This document shows positions 36,443-46,512 of a DNA stretch of 64,000 nt, in pieces. This DNA is from Thiogranum sp. (GTDB taxonomy: Bacteria; Pseudomonadota; Gammaproteobacteria; DSM-19610): NCBI GenBank assembly GCA_022340245.1, contig JAJDOI010000016.1, forward strand, positions 1-64,000. The letters are read 5' to 3'. The position numbers were made by a program, and so were the translations under genes. Position 1 is the first letter of the stretch; every line of letters begins with the position of its first letter. The notes under the pieces were generated by a model. The model ran no database searches and was not told the DNA's origin. It worked only from the letters and a program-made list of their open reading frames with translations.

Positions 36443-37798
36443 TCAGGCTGACTTGATCTGTCGTTCAACGGTCTGGGCGACCACCTCGGCCAGGTGCTCG
36501 GCCTGCTGCCTGACCAAGCTTTCGTTCTCGCCTTCGACCATGACGCGGATCAGCGGCTCGGTGCCCGAGGGCCGCAGCAACACCCGTCCCTTGCCGTTCA
36601 TCACCGTCTCGGCGTCCTTGACGGCCTGCAGTACCACCGTATTGCCGGTCACATCGACACGCTCTGCGAGCGGCACGTTGATCATGATCTGCGGGAACTT
36701 GGACATACCCTGGCGCAAGGTCTGCAGGCTCGACCCGCTCTGTACCAAGGCTGCCAGCACCTGCAACGCGGAGACGATACCGTCGCCGGTGGTGGTGCGG
36801 TCCAGGCAGATAATGTGTCCGGAGGATTCGCCGCCCAGCATACCCTCGTGCGCCTGCAGCATTTCCATCACGTAGCGGTCCCCGACGTTGGCGCGCAGAA
36901 ACGCGATACCCTCGCCCTGCAGCGCCAGCTCCAGGCCGAGGTTGCTCATCAGGGTGCCCACTACCGGGCCGCTCAGTTTGCCGTTACCGGCGCGTGCGCG
37001 GGCAATGATATACAGGAGTTCGTCGCCGTCGACCAGCTCGCCTGTGTGATCCACCATCAGCACCCGGTCGCCGTCGCCGTCCAGCGCGATGCCCAGGTCG
37101 GCTTTCTCCGCCAGCACCCGCTCGCGCAGTCCCTCGGGCGCCGTCGAACCGCAGCCCTGGTTGATGTTCAGGCCGTCGGGGTTCACCCCGATGGCGGTCA
37201 CCTCGGCACCCAGTTCCTTGAACACGCTGGGCGCCACCTGGTAGGTCGCGCCGTTGGCGCAATCGACCACGATTTTCACGCCGCGCAGGTTCAGCCGTCC
37301 GGGAAAGGTGCTCTTGCAGTACTCGATATAGCGGCCGCGCGCGTCTTCGACACGCACCGCCTTGCCCAGGCGTTCCGACGGCACGGTCACCATATCCGCT
37401 TCGAGCTCGCGCTCGATCTCGGCCTCCACATCGTCCGGCAGCTTGGTACCGTCGGCGGAAAAGAACTTGATACCGTTATCGTAATGGGGATTGTGCGAGG
37501 CGCTGATGACGATGCCCGCACAGGCGCCCAGGGTACGCGTCAGGTAGGCGATCGCCGGTGTCGGCATCGGTCCCAGCAAGCGGATATCGACACCCGCGGC
37601 CGACAGGCCCGCTTCCAGGGCGGACTCGAACATGTAACCGGAAATACGCGTGTCCTTGCCGATGACCACGCGCCCGCAGCCACCCTTGCCGAGCACCCGT
37701 CCCGCGGCCCAGCCGAGTTTCAGCATGAATTCCGCGTTGATGGGTTGTTCACCCACGCGACCGCGAATGCCGTCTGTGCCGAAATATTTTCTGGTCAT
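36443..37798 (-). CDS. glmM: Phosphoglucosamine mutase
   Basis: Converts glucosamine 6-phosphate to glucosamine 1-phosphate for peptidoglycan and LPS. 451 aa, normal for GlmM. The phosphoserine is Ser101 in [12 protein letters not shown]; the metal loop is [13 protein letters not shown]; the sugar site is GGESSGHI; the phosphate site is [21 protein letters not shown] lies nine bases before the ATG. It follows folP by 39 bp, the usual ftsH-folP-glmM order. In relatives tpiA follows; here the next genes are accessory. Confidence 0.97.
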   Translation of the reverse strand: MTRKYFGTDGIRGRVGEQPINAEFMLKLGWAAGRVLGKGGCGRVVIGKDTRISGYMFESALEAGLSAAGVDIRLLGPMPTPAIAYLTRTLGACAGIVISASHNPHYDNGIKFFSADGTKLPDDVEAEIERELEADMVTVPSERLGKAVRVEDARGRYIEYCKSTFPGRLNLRGVKIVVDCANGATYQVAPSVFKELGAEVTAIGVNPDGLNINQGCGSTAPEGLRERVLAEKADLGIALDGDGDRVLMVDHTGELVDGDELLYIIARARAGNGKLSGPVVGTLMSNLGLELALQGEGIAFLRANVGDRYVMEMLQAHEGMLGGESSGHIICLDRTTTGDGIVSALQVLAALVQSGSSLQTLRQGMSKFPQIMINVPLAERVDVTGNTVVLQAVKDAETVMNGKGRVLLRPSGTEPLIRVMVEGENESLVRQQAEHLAEVVAQTVERQIKSA

Positions 37799-37837
37799 TG
37801 TGTTATTCCCCCATACTGCATCTTCGGTGCTATGTTT

Positions 37838-38668
37838 TTACTGCGCCGCCCGCAGCGCCACCTGCATCTGCAGCGCCTGCCAGGTGGGCGCGACATCGTG
37901 CGCCCTCACCAGCGCCGCACCACGTTCAACGGCCATCACTGCCAGTGCGATGCTGGCCGCGAGGCGTTCGCCGACATCCAGTCCCAGCAATTTGCCAATC
38001 ATCGACTTGCGCGACAAGCCGACCAGCAGCGGAAACCCGAGTGCGCCAATGGTTTCCAGCCGCGCCAGCAGTTGCAGGTTGTGCTGCAGCGTTTTACCGA
38101 AGCCGAAGCCCGGGTCCAGCAGAATATGCTCGCGGGCGATGCCCGCCTGTTCACAGGCTGCCGCCCGCTGCAGCAGGAAACCGCTCACCTCGTCCACCAC
38201 ATCATCGTAGTGTGGATCCGCCTGCATGGTACGCGGTTCACCCTGCATGTGCATCAGGCACACCGGCACCTGGCACTCGGCGGCGGCCTCAAGCGCGCCC
38301 GGTGCTCGCAAGGCGTTGACGTCGTTAATGAACCCCGCACCGGCCGCGACCGCGGCCCGCATCACTTCCGGCTTTTGTGTATCGATGGATATCGGCACAG
38401 TCAGCCGCACCTGCAAGGCCTCGATCACCGGCACCACGCGGCGTATTTCGTCTTCGGCGGATACCGGCCCCGCGCCCGGGCGCGTCGACTCGCCACCGAT
38501 ATCGATAATCGCCGCGCCTTCGGCCTGCATCGCCAGGGCCCGTTCCACAGCCGCATCGGCAGAAAAAAAATCACCCCCGTCCGAGAAGGAATCGGGGGTG
38601 ACATTGAGAACGCCCATTACCTGCGGACGCGACAGATCCAGTGCCTTACCCTTACAGTCCAGCGGCAA
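37838..38668 (-). CDS. folP: Dihydropteroate synthase
   Basis: Condenses p-aminobenzoate with dihydropterin pyrophosphate in folate synthesis; target of sulfonamides. 276 aa. Signature VMGVLNVTPDSFSDGGDFF is near residues 18-36, IDIGGESTRPGA near 56, and the C-terminal GLSRKSMIG. The start is TTG at 38668, one base after the ftsH stop; the distance to the first motif equals that in E. coli FolP, which supports it. A terminator-shaped hairpin with eight T lies within codons for the first motif (38563-38601). Confidence 0.96.
   Translation of the reverse strand: MPLDCKGKALDLSRPQVMGVLNVTPDSFSDGGDFFSADAAVERALAMQAEGAAIIDIGGESTRPGAGPVSAEDEIRRVVPVIEALQVRLTVPISIDTQKPEVMRAAVAAGAGFINDVNALRAPGALEAAAECQVPVCLMHMQGEPRTMQADPHYDDVVDEVSGFLLQRAAACEQAGIAREHILLDPGFGFGKTLQHNLQLLARLETIGALGFPLLVGLSRKSMIGKLLGLDVGERLAASIALAVMAVERGAALVRAHDVAPTWQALQMQVALRAAQ
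38563..38601 (-). terminator. Terminator-like hairpin inside folP
   Basis: On the minus strand a perfect 9-bp stem TCACCCCCG/CGGGGGTGA with a 13-nt loop is followed at once by eight T. It lies in the coding sequence about 22 to 35 codons after the folP start. It has the full shape of an intrinsic terminator. It encodes a conserved motif (VTPDSFSDGGDFF), so part of the stem may be dictated by protein, but the TTT TTT choice for Phe is not. Confidence 0.45.
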
Positions 38669-38669
38669 C

Positions 38670-40598
<1,929 letters not shown>

Positions 40599-40703
40599 AT
40601 CAAATACCTCATTAAATCAGGCGGAGGTTCTCAGGACGGGAGGATACGAGAAGATGTTGTCCTATAAGACGTTTCGGCCTGGTTGGCGGTTTCCTGAAAC
40701 ATA

Positions 40704-41324
40704 CTATATTTTACGTCCCCTCGCCAGCGCATAGACTTCTCGGGAGCGCGGTCTGGAGGCCCGCGGCTTGCGCATGACAACCTTGTCGTAGCGCGCGCGC
40801 AGATCCTTCAACAGGGGGTCAAAGCCCTCCCCCTGGAACAGTTTGACCAGCAAATCACCCCCAGGGCGAAGCACACGGTCTGCAAAATCCACCGCCAATT
40901 CCGCAAGATAGATGGCTCGCGGCTGATCGACGGCATCCACACCCGTTATATTGGGTGCAATATCCGACATTACAAGGTCAATTTCCCGGCCGTTTAAGCG
41001 GTTAAGCAGTGCCTCCAGTACAGCTTCTTCACGAAAATCACCCTGCAGGAACTCCACCCCGGGCAGCGGTTCCATGGCCAGGATATCCATGGCCACGATC
41101 CGCCCTTTACGGCCTACCAGCCCCAACGCGTACTGGCTCCAGCCGCCCGGCGCGGCGCCGAGGTCGACAACGGACATGCACGGCTTGAGAATGTGGTCCT
41201 TGCGCTGGATCTCTTCCAGCTTGAACACGGCGCGCGAGCGATAGCCCTCGCGCTGTGCACGTTTGACAAACTCGTCGTCGAAATGTTCTTTCAACCAGCG
41301 GTGACTGCTTTTGCTGCGTGCCAT
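40704..41324 (-). CDS. rlmE: 23S rRNA 2'-O-ribose U2552 methyltransferase
   Basis: SAM-dependent FtsJ/RrmJ enzyme acting on the 50S subunit. 206 aa from the ATG at 41324. SAM motif [13 protein letters not shown] is near residue 54; the catalytic Lys-Asp-Lys-Glu set is carried by [29 protein letters not shown] and the REVY end. It lies upstream of ftsH (105 bp gap) and is divergent from yhbY, as usual in this group. An 11-residue N-terminal extension is open but unlikely. Confidence 0.96.
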   Translation of the reverse strand: MARSKSSHRWLKEHFDDEFVKRAQREGYRSRAVFKLEEIQRKDHILKPCMSVVDLGAAPGGWSQYALGLVGRKGRIVAMDILAMEPLPGVEFLQGDFREEAVLEALLNRLNGREIDLVMSDIAPNITGVDAVDQPRAIYLAELAVDFADRVLRPGGDLLVKLFQGEGFDPLLKDLRARYDKVVMRKPRASRPRSREVYALARGRKI

Positions 41325-41396
41325 ATGAGGAATTCTGTATACTGCCTCGCGTGCCAATGTAAGCGGGACAGGTTGTGAGGCCGGCCCGCCATAACC

Positions 41397-41690
41397 ATGA
41401 ATCTTACAGAAGAACAGAAGAAAAAGTTACGCGGCCTCGGCCACGCGCTGAAGCCGGTGATCATCGTGGGCGCGGGCGGATTGTCCGACTCGCTGCTCGA
41501 AGAATTCGACCGTTCGCTGGCCCACCACGAGCTGATGAAAGTCAAGCTCAATGTCGGCGACCGTGACGAGCGCGACCGGATGATTGCGGCGCTGTGCGAG
41601 CACAGCCACGCCGTGCTGGTGCAACGGGTGGGCAATATCGCCCTGCTGTTTCTGCGTAAACGGAAAGATTCGAAATTTCCGGCGCTTTAG
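41397..41690 (+). CDS. yhbY: Ribosome assembly RNA-binding protein YhbY
   Basis: A 97-aa CRM-domain protein bound to pre-50S particles. It shows [20 protein letters not shown] at residues 3-22, the GxxG-type loop [10 protein letters not shown], and [17 protein letters not shown] at the end. Divergent from rlmE with a 72-bp spacer. Its stop overlaps the 3' end of a small opposed frame. Confidence 0.95.
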   Translation: MNLTEEQKKKLRGLGHALKPVIIVGAGGLSDSLLEEFDRSLAHHELMKVKLNVGDRDERDRMIAALCEHSHAVLVQRVGNIALLFLRKRKDSKFPAL

Positions 41691-41806
41691 GCCTGGGCCG
41701 GTCGGGTGAAAATGATCACGTCCGGACCGATGATCTGCATATCGGCCAGCCCTTCCCCACACAGCCGGCACTGATTGCGGCCGGCCGTATCAGCGGGGAC
41801 AGTCAT
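41687..41806 (-). CDS. Possible 39-aa protein with one CxxC pair
   Basis: Starting at ATG 41806 the minus strand reads 39 codons, beginning MTVPADTAGRNQCRLCGEG and ending FTRPAQA, with a stop overlapping that of yhbY by three bases. The CRLCG pair could be half of a zinc site or a redox pair. The Shine-Dalgarno (CAGG, 11 bases upstream) is weak. No family was recognised. It fills nearly all of the yhbY-thioredoxin gene gap, which is mild support. Confidence 0.35.
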   Translation of the reverse strand: MTVPADTAGRNQCRLCGEGLADMQIIGPDVIIFTRPAQA

Positions 41807-41833
41807 AATGCATAAACCTGAAAGAAACAGTCG

Positions 41834-42922
41834 ATGCTGAGTATACTACGGGTTATGGACATGGCCGTCAGGCGACACACGGGCTGCGCACTGGGCCCCT
41901 GGCTGATCTGCATTATCTTGCTCGGCGCGGGAAACGCCTGGTGCGCAGACAGCGGCGATGATTTCGACAGCTTCGGCGAGCTGAAACCCTTCAAGGACGC
42001 ACCTCTGCCCGAGGCCATCACCCACCCGGCCTGGTTCAAGCTCAGTTTCCTCGATCTGCGCGACGATCTCGCCGAGGCCATCGACAGCGGCAAGCAGGGC
42101 CTGCTGGTGTATTTCGGACAAAAGTATTGCGCTTATTGCAAGAAGCTGCTGGAAATCAACTTCGGTAAAAAACAGGACATTGTCGACTACACCCGCAAGC
42201 ACTTCGACGTCATCGGCATGGACATTCACGGCCAGCGCGCAGTCACCGGCATGGACGGTCGCGAGTGGGACGAACACAGCTTCGCGCTGGAAAACCACAT
42301 CAACTTCACGCCCACGCTGATCTTCTATGACAAGGAGCGGCGCGAGGCGTTGCGCCTGTCAGGCTATTATCCGCCCTACCAGTTTCAGGCGGCGCTGGAA
42401 TACGTCGCCGACGGGTTCTACAAGCGCGAGAGTTTTCGTTCCTACCTGGCGCGCGCCGATGTTCCGATGGTCTTCGACAGCGGCGACATGAATTACGAGG
42501 ACTTCTTCGCGCCGGGGCCGCAGGCACTGGACAGAAGCCGTATCCCTGCCCAGCGGCCGCTGGTGGTGTTTTTCGAACAAAGCGACTGCCACGCCTGCGA
42601 CATACTGCACACCGGTCCGCTGCGCGATCCGGACATTCTCCAGCGCGTCGCCCGGTTCGACGCCAGTCAGCTGAACATGTGGAAGAACACGCCGGTGATC
42701 ACCCCCGGCGGCGAGCACACCACCGCAAAAAAATGGGCCGACGAGCTCGGCCTGTTCTACACGCCCACCCTGGTGTTCTTCGACGAGCACGGCAAGGAAA
42801 TCCTGCGTGTCGACTCGGTGGTGCAATTTTACCGGCTGCGTAACGTGCTGGACTACGTGCTGAGCGGCGCCTACCACGAATACCCGACCTTCCAGCAGTG
42901 GCGTACCGCCACCCGGCGCTAG
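41834..42922 (+). CDS. Exported protein with two thioredoxin-like domains
   Basis: A 362-aa protein with an N-terminal signal (LGPWLICIILLGAGNAWC, about 20-37). Domain 1 has QKYCAYCKKL with Cys99 and Cys102 and a cis-Pro loop FTPTLIFYD near residue 158. Domain 2 has QSDCHACDIL with Cys252 and Cys255 and FYTPTLVFFDEHG. This is the SoxW/thioredoxin_2 type duplicated in one chain. A periplasmic disulfide role is likely; partners are unknown. The exact start may be one of several ATGs within the first ten codons. It is convergent with the OmpA-like gene across a repeat pair. Confidence 0.82.
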   Translation: MLSILRVMDMAVRRHTGCALGPWLICIILLGAGNAWCADSGDDFDSFGELKPFKDAPLPEAITHPAWFKLSFLDLRDDLAEAIDSGKQGLLVYFGQKYCAYCKKLLEINFGKKQDIVDYTRKHFDVIGMDIHGQRAVTGMDGREWDEHSFALENHINFTPTLIFYDKERREALRLSGYYPPYQFQAALEYVADGFYKRESFRSYLARADVPMVFDSGDMNYEDFFAPGPQALDRSRIPAQRPLVVFFEQSDCHACDILHTGPLRDPDILQRVARFDASQLNMWKNTPVITPGGEHTTAKKWADELGLFYTPTLVFFDEHGKEILRVDSVVQFYRLRNVLDYVLSGAYHEYPTFQQWRTATRR

Positions 42923-42964
42923 CGGCTCTGCTTAGCTCTATGCGCCGGGTGCGCCTGCAGTCTC

Positions 42965-43053
42965 GCAGGTTGGGCCGAGCTTGCGAAGCCCAACATTGAG
43001 GAGCCCGCCCTGTTGCAGGGATCGTTGGGCTTCGCAAGCTCAGCCCAACCTGC
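42965..43053. repeat. REP-like palindromic repeat pair, locus 4
   Basis: Unit 1 at 42965-42995 and inverted unit 2 at 43024-43053, 28 bp apart, with GCAGG/CCTGC edges in place of GTAGG/CCTAC and loop GAGCTTGCGA. It lies between the converging thioredoxin-like and OmpA-like genes. Confidence 0.9.
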
Positions 43054-43078
43054 GGTGTTGGCGGCTTATGCAGGACGC

Positions 43079-44311
43079 CTAACGGCTGGTGAGTTTGAGT
43101 TCGATACGACGGTTGCGCCGGTAGGCTTCGGGCGTGTCGCCGGTGTCCAACGGGTGATACTGGGCGAAGCCCGCAGCGACCAGGTGTTCCGGCGGCACGC
43201 CCTGGGCGATCAGGTATTTGACAATGCTGGTGGCCCGCGCCGAGGACAGTTCCCAGTTGGACGGAAAAACTGTGCGCACCGGGCGGCGGTCGGTATGACC
43301 GTCGACCCGCAACACCCAGTCCATACCCGCCGGGATCTTGTCCATGATCTCTTTCAGGCTATGCGCCACCTTGGCGATTTCAGCCTGCCCACGCTTGTCC
43401 AGATCGGCGGAAGCCGAGGGAAACAGCACTTCGGACGGCAACAGGAAGCGGTCGCCTTCGATCCTGATGTCGGGATCGTCTTTCAACGCTTCGCGCAGCT
43501 TGCCGAAAAATTCCGAGCGATAGGCCTCGAGCTCCTCGACCTTTGCGGCGAGTGCAACATTCAGGCGTGCTCCCAGGTTCTCGACTTCCAGCGTCTTGTC
43601 TTTCAGATTGGCCTCGGACACCGCCAGCGCCTTGTTGAGACGCGCGAGCTGTTCGTTCAGCGCCTCCAGGCGCAGGTTGAGCGCGTCGGCATCGCTCCTG
43701 GCGCGTCCGGTATCCTCGCGACTCGCCTCCAGCTGTGTCTGCAGCGTGTCGCGTGCCGAACTCAGGGTGCGAATCTGTTCCACCTGCTGGTCGGCCAGTT
43801 GCTGCTGGTCGGAGAGTTGACTGCGGCTGGTATCCAGTTCGCCTTTCAACCGGTCGCGCGCCGCGGCGAGATTTTCGATTTGTGCGGCCTGTTGTTCGCC
43901 CAGCTGCTTTTGTTCCGACAGCTGCGACTGGCTGGTATTCAGTTCGAGCTGCAGCGCCGCCAGCGCCAGCTCGGCGTCGTGGGCCTTGAGCGTAAGCGCC
44001 GCCAGTTGTGCCTGCAGATCGTCACGTGTCGCCCGGGTGCTTTGCAGTTGGCTGTCCAGTCCCTCGAGGCGCTGCTGCAGCTGTTGTTTATCATCCCGCG
44101 TCTGCGCCAGCAGCGCCGACAGGCTGCTGATCTGGCCGCGTAACCGGCCGAGCGCCGCATCGCGTCCGACCAGCGCATCGCTCAACAGATACTGTCCCAG
44201 CGAAAACAGCAGCAGGACAAAGATCACCACCATGAGCAACGCCGCGAGGGCGTCGACAAAGCCCGGCCAGATGTCCAGGCTGCGGCGGCTGCGGCGACTT
44301 GCAATCAGCAT
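43079..44311 (-). CDS. MotB/OmpA-like peptidoglycan-binding protein with long coiled coil
   Basis: A 410-aa inner-membrane-anchored protein: one membrane helix (about 22-42, ALAALLMVVIFVLLLFSLGQ), a long heptad-rich coiled coil (about 55-265, many Leu/Gln/Glu), and a C-terminal OmpA-type domain with VDGHTDRRPV and NWELSSARATSIVKYL. The start is ATG 44311, just past the stop of the MotA-like gene; a TTG at 44320 that overlaps that stop is the alternative. MotB-like layout, but the periplasmic coiled coil is far longer than in flagellar MotB. It presumably forms an ion-driven motor with its partner; no flagellar genes are near. Confidence 0.82.
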   Translation of the reverse strand: MLIASRRSRRSLDIWPGFVDALAALLMVVIFVLLLFSLGQYLLSDALVGRDAALGRLRGQISSLSALLAQTRDDKQQLQQRLEGLDSQLQSTRATRDDLQAQLAALTLKAHDAELALAALQLELNTSQSQLSEQKQLGEQQAAQIENLAAARDRLKGELDTSRSQLSDQQQLADQQVEQIRTLSSARDTLQTQLEASREDTGRARSDADALNLRLEALNEQLARLNKALAVSEANLKDKTLEVENLGARLNVALAAKVEELEAYRSEFFGKLREALKDDPDIRIEGDRFLLPSEVLFPSASADLDKRGQAEIAKVAHSLKEIMDKIPAGMDWVLRVDGHTDRRPVRTVFPSNWELSSARATSIVKYLIAQGVPPEHLVAAGFAQYHPLDTGDTPEAYRRNRRIELKLTSR

Positions 44312-44316
44312 GCTGC

Positions 44317-45291
44317 TCAACTCGCGCGCTTGCGGTCACGCGGCGTATTGCGCCCGTGGGCTTCGGCCGACAACGCGCGGCCGATGAGACGCAACTCGTC
44401 GCGGATGTCCTCGGACAACTGGCCGCGTCCGGACGACAGTTCCTCGGCGAGCCGCCGGATGCTGGCATCCAGGTCGCGCCGCTGGGCTTCGTCACGGGTC
44501 ATGCCGCGCTGCAACCGGTCGAGCGTCTCGGCGGTCTTTTCCAGCAGCGCATGAATATAGGTCGGTTCACTCAAACCGTCTTCGGCGTACATCTGCAGCC
44601 CGGCCATATGGGTGAGGCTGGTCAGCCAGTCCTCCAACTGGTTGAAAAACCGGTTCTGGGCATGACCGACCTGCAGGTCAAGAAAGCCGAGGATCAGCGA
44701 ACCCGCTAGGCCGAACAGGGAGGAACTGAACGCCGTGCCCATGCCCGACAGCGGCTCTTTCAGCCCCGCTAGCAGGCCACCGAACAGCATTGCGTTGTCG
44801 CCGCCGGTATGCATCTCACTGATCATGTGAGCGACTGCGCTCACGGTTTGCAGCAGGCCCCAGAAGGTGCCGAGCAGACCGAGAAAAATCAACAACCCGA
44901 TGGTATAACGCGACACATCGCGCGCCTCGTCGAGGCGCAGGCGGACACTGTCCAGCACGGCGCGCAGCGACAGCGGTGACAGGCGCATCGGCTCGTCGCC
45001 ATGCTGTTCCACCAGCTTTTCCAGCGCGGCCAGCATACGCGTACGCTTCTGGGGCCCGCGGCGGCGGCCGCGGCCGCGATGCCGGTTCACCCAGGCGGCT
45101 TCGAACGACAGGCTGGAGATCTGCTGAAAGTTGACAATCACCCCGATCAGGAACACCGCCACGATCACGGCGTTGAACACCGGGTTGGAAAGAAACGCTT
45201 CGCTCAGCGGCTTGAACAGAACCACAACCGCCACAGCGATCAGGGCAAGAAAAGGGACCATCCACACCAGTACCCGTGCGGGCCGTGTCAT
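44317..45291 (-). CDS. MotA/TolQ/ExbB-like proton-channel protein
   Basis: A 324-aa membrane protein. Helices are seen near residues 8-28, 37-58, 127-150 and 180-205. The family motif is in GLLIFLGLLGTFWGLLQTV and LAGLKEPLSGMGTAFSSSLFGLAGS. A charged cytosolic region (KRTRMLAALEKLVEQHGDEP) and a long polar tail (about 235-324) follow. It is coupled to the OmpA-like gene (stop and start 6 bp apart). Similar pairs occur widely in Proteobacteria without known function and in Zorya defence; no Zorya effectors are present here. Confidence 0.82.
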   Translation of the reverse strand: MTRPARVLVWMVPFLALIAVAVVVLFKPLSEAFLSNPVFNAVIVAVFLIGVIVNFQQISSLSFEAAWVNRHRGRGRRRGPQKRTRMLAALEKLVEQHGDEPMRLSPLSLRAVLDSVRLRLDEARDVSRYTIGLLIFLGLLGTFWGLLQTVSAVAHMISEMHTGGDNAMLFGGLLAGLKEPLSGMGTAFSSSLFGLAGSLILGFLDLQVGHAQNRFFNQLEDWLTSLTHMAGLQMYAEDGLSEPTYIHALLEKTAETLDRLQRGMTRDEAQRRDLDASIRRLAEELSSGRGQLSEDIRDELRLIGRALSAEAHGRNTPRDRKRAS

Positions 45292-45376
45292 ACCAGACTC
45301 CTTGTTAGTGATACTTCAACGCCCGGTACGGAACCGGACAACAGGCCGTCGGGCCGGCGAGGTTGCCGCGTGGCTG

Positions 45377-45751
45377 TCACCCGCCGGCGCCCGGCCAGAG
45401 TCTCAGGCCCAGCCAAAAAAATCCCGGCATCAACAGACCACAACCGGCAACAGCAATGAACAACGCCAGGTCGAAACCGCCGGTCATCAGCCTGCGTATC
45501 CCCGTCGCAGCGCCGATCGCCGCGAGGAAAAACCCGAACTCGGTGAGGATCAGCTGTGTCAACAGCGGCAGGGTGCGCCCGCCTTCCGGCCCCATCGCCC
45601 CGGTTTGCAGCAACACCAGTGCGAGCAACAGCCCTACACCCAGGGCCAGCCAGGCAAACGGCCACTTCACGCCACGCGCGCCGGCGACGGGCCGCCCGGA
45701 TGCCCCATCAGGTGTCTTCCCGCATGACGTTGCCCTGCCCGCCGCGGCCAT
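45377..45751 (-). CDS. Small membrane protein, unknown function
   Basis: Up to 124 aa with three hydrophobic segments (about 33-50, 65-87 and 97-118). No family recognised. The first 25 residues are polar and the true start could be the GTG ahead of KWPFAWLALG (about codon 29). It lies 85 bp upstream of the MotA-like gene on the same strand and may belong to that transcript. Confidence 0.55.
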   Translation of the reverse strand: MAAAGRATSCGKTPDGASGRPVAGARGVKWPFAWLALGVGLLLALVLLQTGAMGPEGGRTLPLLTQLILTEFGFFLAAIGAATGIRRLMTGGFDLALFIAVAGCGLLMPGFFWLGLRLWPGAGG

Positions 45752-45993
45752 GAATGCATACTTCGATCATGATGGCACCGTATACGACTATTGACTTACC
45801 GGTGCAGTTCCGCCAAAACTCTGACAAACCGGTGACCCTCCCTGAAAAGACCAACACATGGGCTCACTATACTGAAAAACGATCTGGCGGTTAATGCTTC
45901 AGATCAATACGGGGAAATATCCCGCTACCGCCGGTGCCGAACAGAACCAGCCGGGCGAACGCCCGCAGGCGCATGCAGCGTTGCTGCCTGGCC

Positions 45994-46503
45994 TCAGCTA
46001 TCCGCCTTCAACAACTCAAGCAGCCCGCGCAGCAAAGCCGTGGGGGTGGGCGGACAGCCCGGGATGACAATATCGACCGGTACAACCTTGTCCACGCCGC
46101 CAAGACTCGCATAGGAACAACCGAATTCGCCGCCGCCCACAGCGCAGTCGCCCACCGCAATGACCCACTTCGGTGCCGGCGTGGCGGCGTAGGTGCGTTG
46201 CAGGGCGGCGGCCATGTGGCGTGACACCGGCCCGGTCACCAGCAGCGCATCGGCATGGCGCGGCGATGCCACGAAGTGCACACCGAACCGCTCCACATCG
46301 TAGAAGGGGTTATTCAGCGCGTGGACTTCGAGTTCGCAACCGTTACAGGATCCCGCATCAACTGCGCGGATGGCGAAACTACCGCGCATGCGCCGCCCCA
46401 CCCGGCGTTTGACCTCGATGCCGAGCGCCTCCAGGGACGGCTCTGCGGCTACCGGTTCGGTGACAATGCCGATTTTGCGGATTTTGTTGAGGATTCTCAG
46501 CAT
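45994..46503 (-). CDS. hyfI: Hyf/NuoB-like [4Fe-4S] subunit (HyfI-like)
   Basis: Small soluble subunit that would hold the last iron-sulfur cluster before the active site of group-4 hydrogenase or complex I-like enzymes. 169 aa. All four ligands are visible: Cys53 and Cys56 (GSCNGCELE), Cys120 (GDCAVGGGEFG) and Cys150 (PGCPPTP). It is the last gene of the operon, 9 bp after the large subunit. An intact cluster site contrasts with the altered large subunit and suggests electron transfer to something other than a NiFe centre, such as quinone. Confidence 0.87.
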   Translation of the reverse strand: MLRILNKIRKIGIVTEPVAAEPSLEALGIEVKRRVGRRMRGSFAIRAVDAGSCNGCELEVHALNNPFYDVERFGVHFVASPRHADALLVTGPVSRHMAAALQRTYAATPAPKWVIAVGDCAVGGGEFGCSYASLGGVDKVVPVDIVIPGCPPTPTALLRGLLELLKADS

Positions 46504-46512
46504 GACGGTGGG

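Noticed and set aside
43079-45291. Zorya-like defence system (MotA/MotB-like pair)
   Set aside because: The pair resembles ZorA/ZorB in layout, but there is no helicase, nuclease or ZorC/D/E-like gene nearby, and similar pairs are common outside defence.
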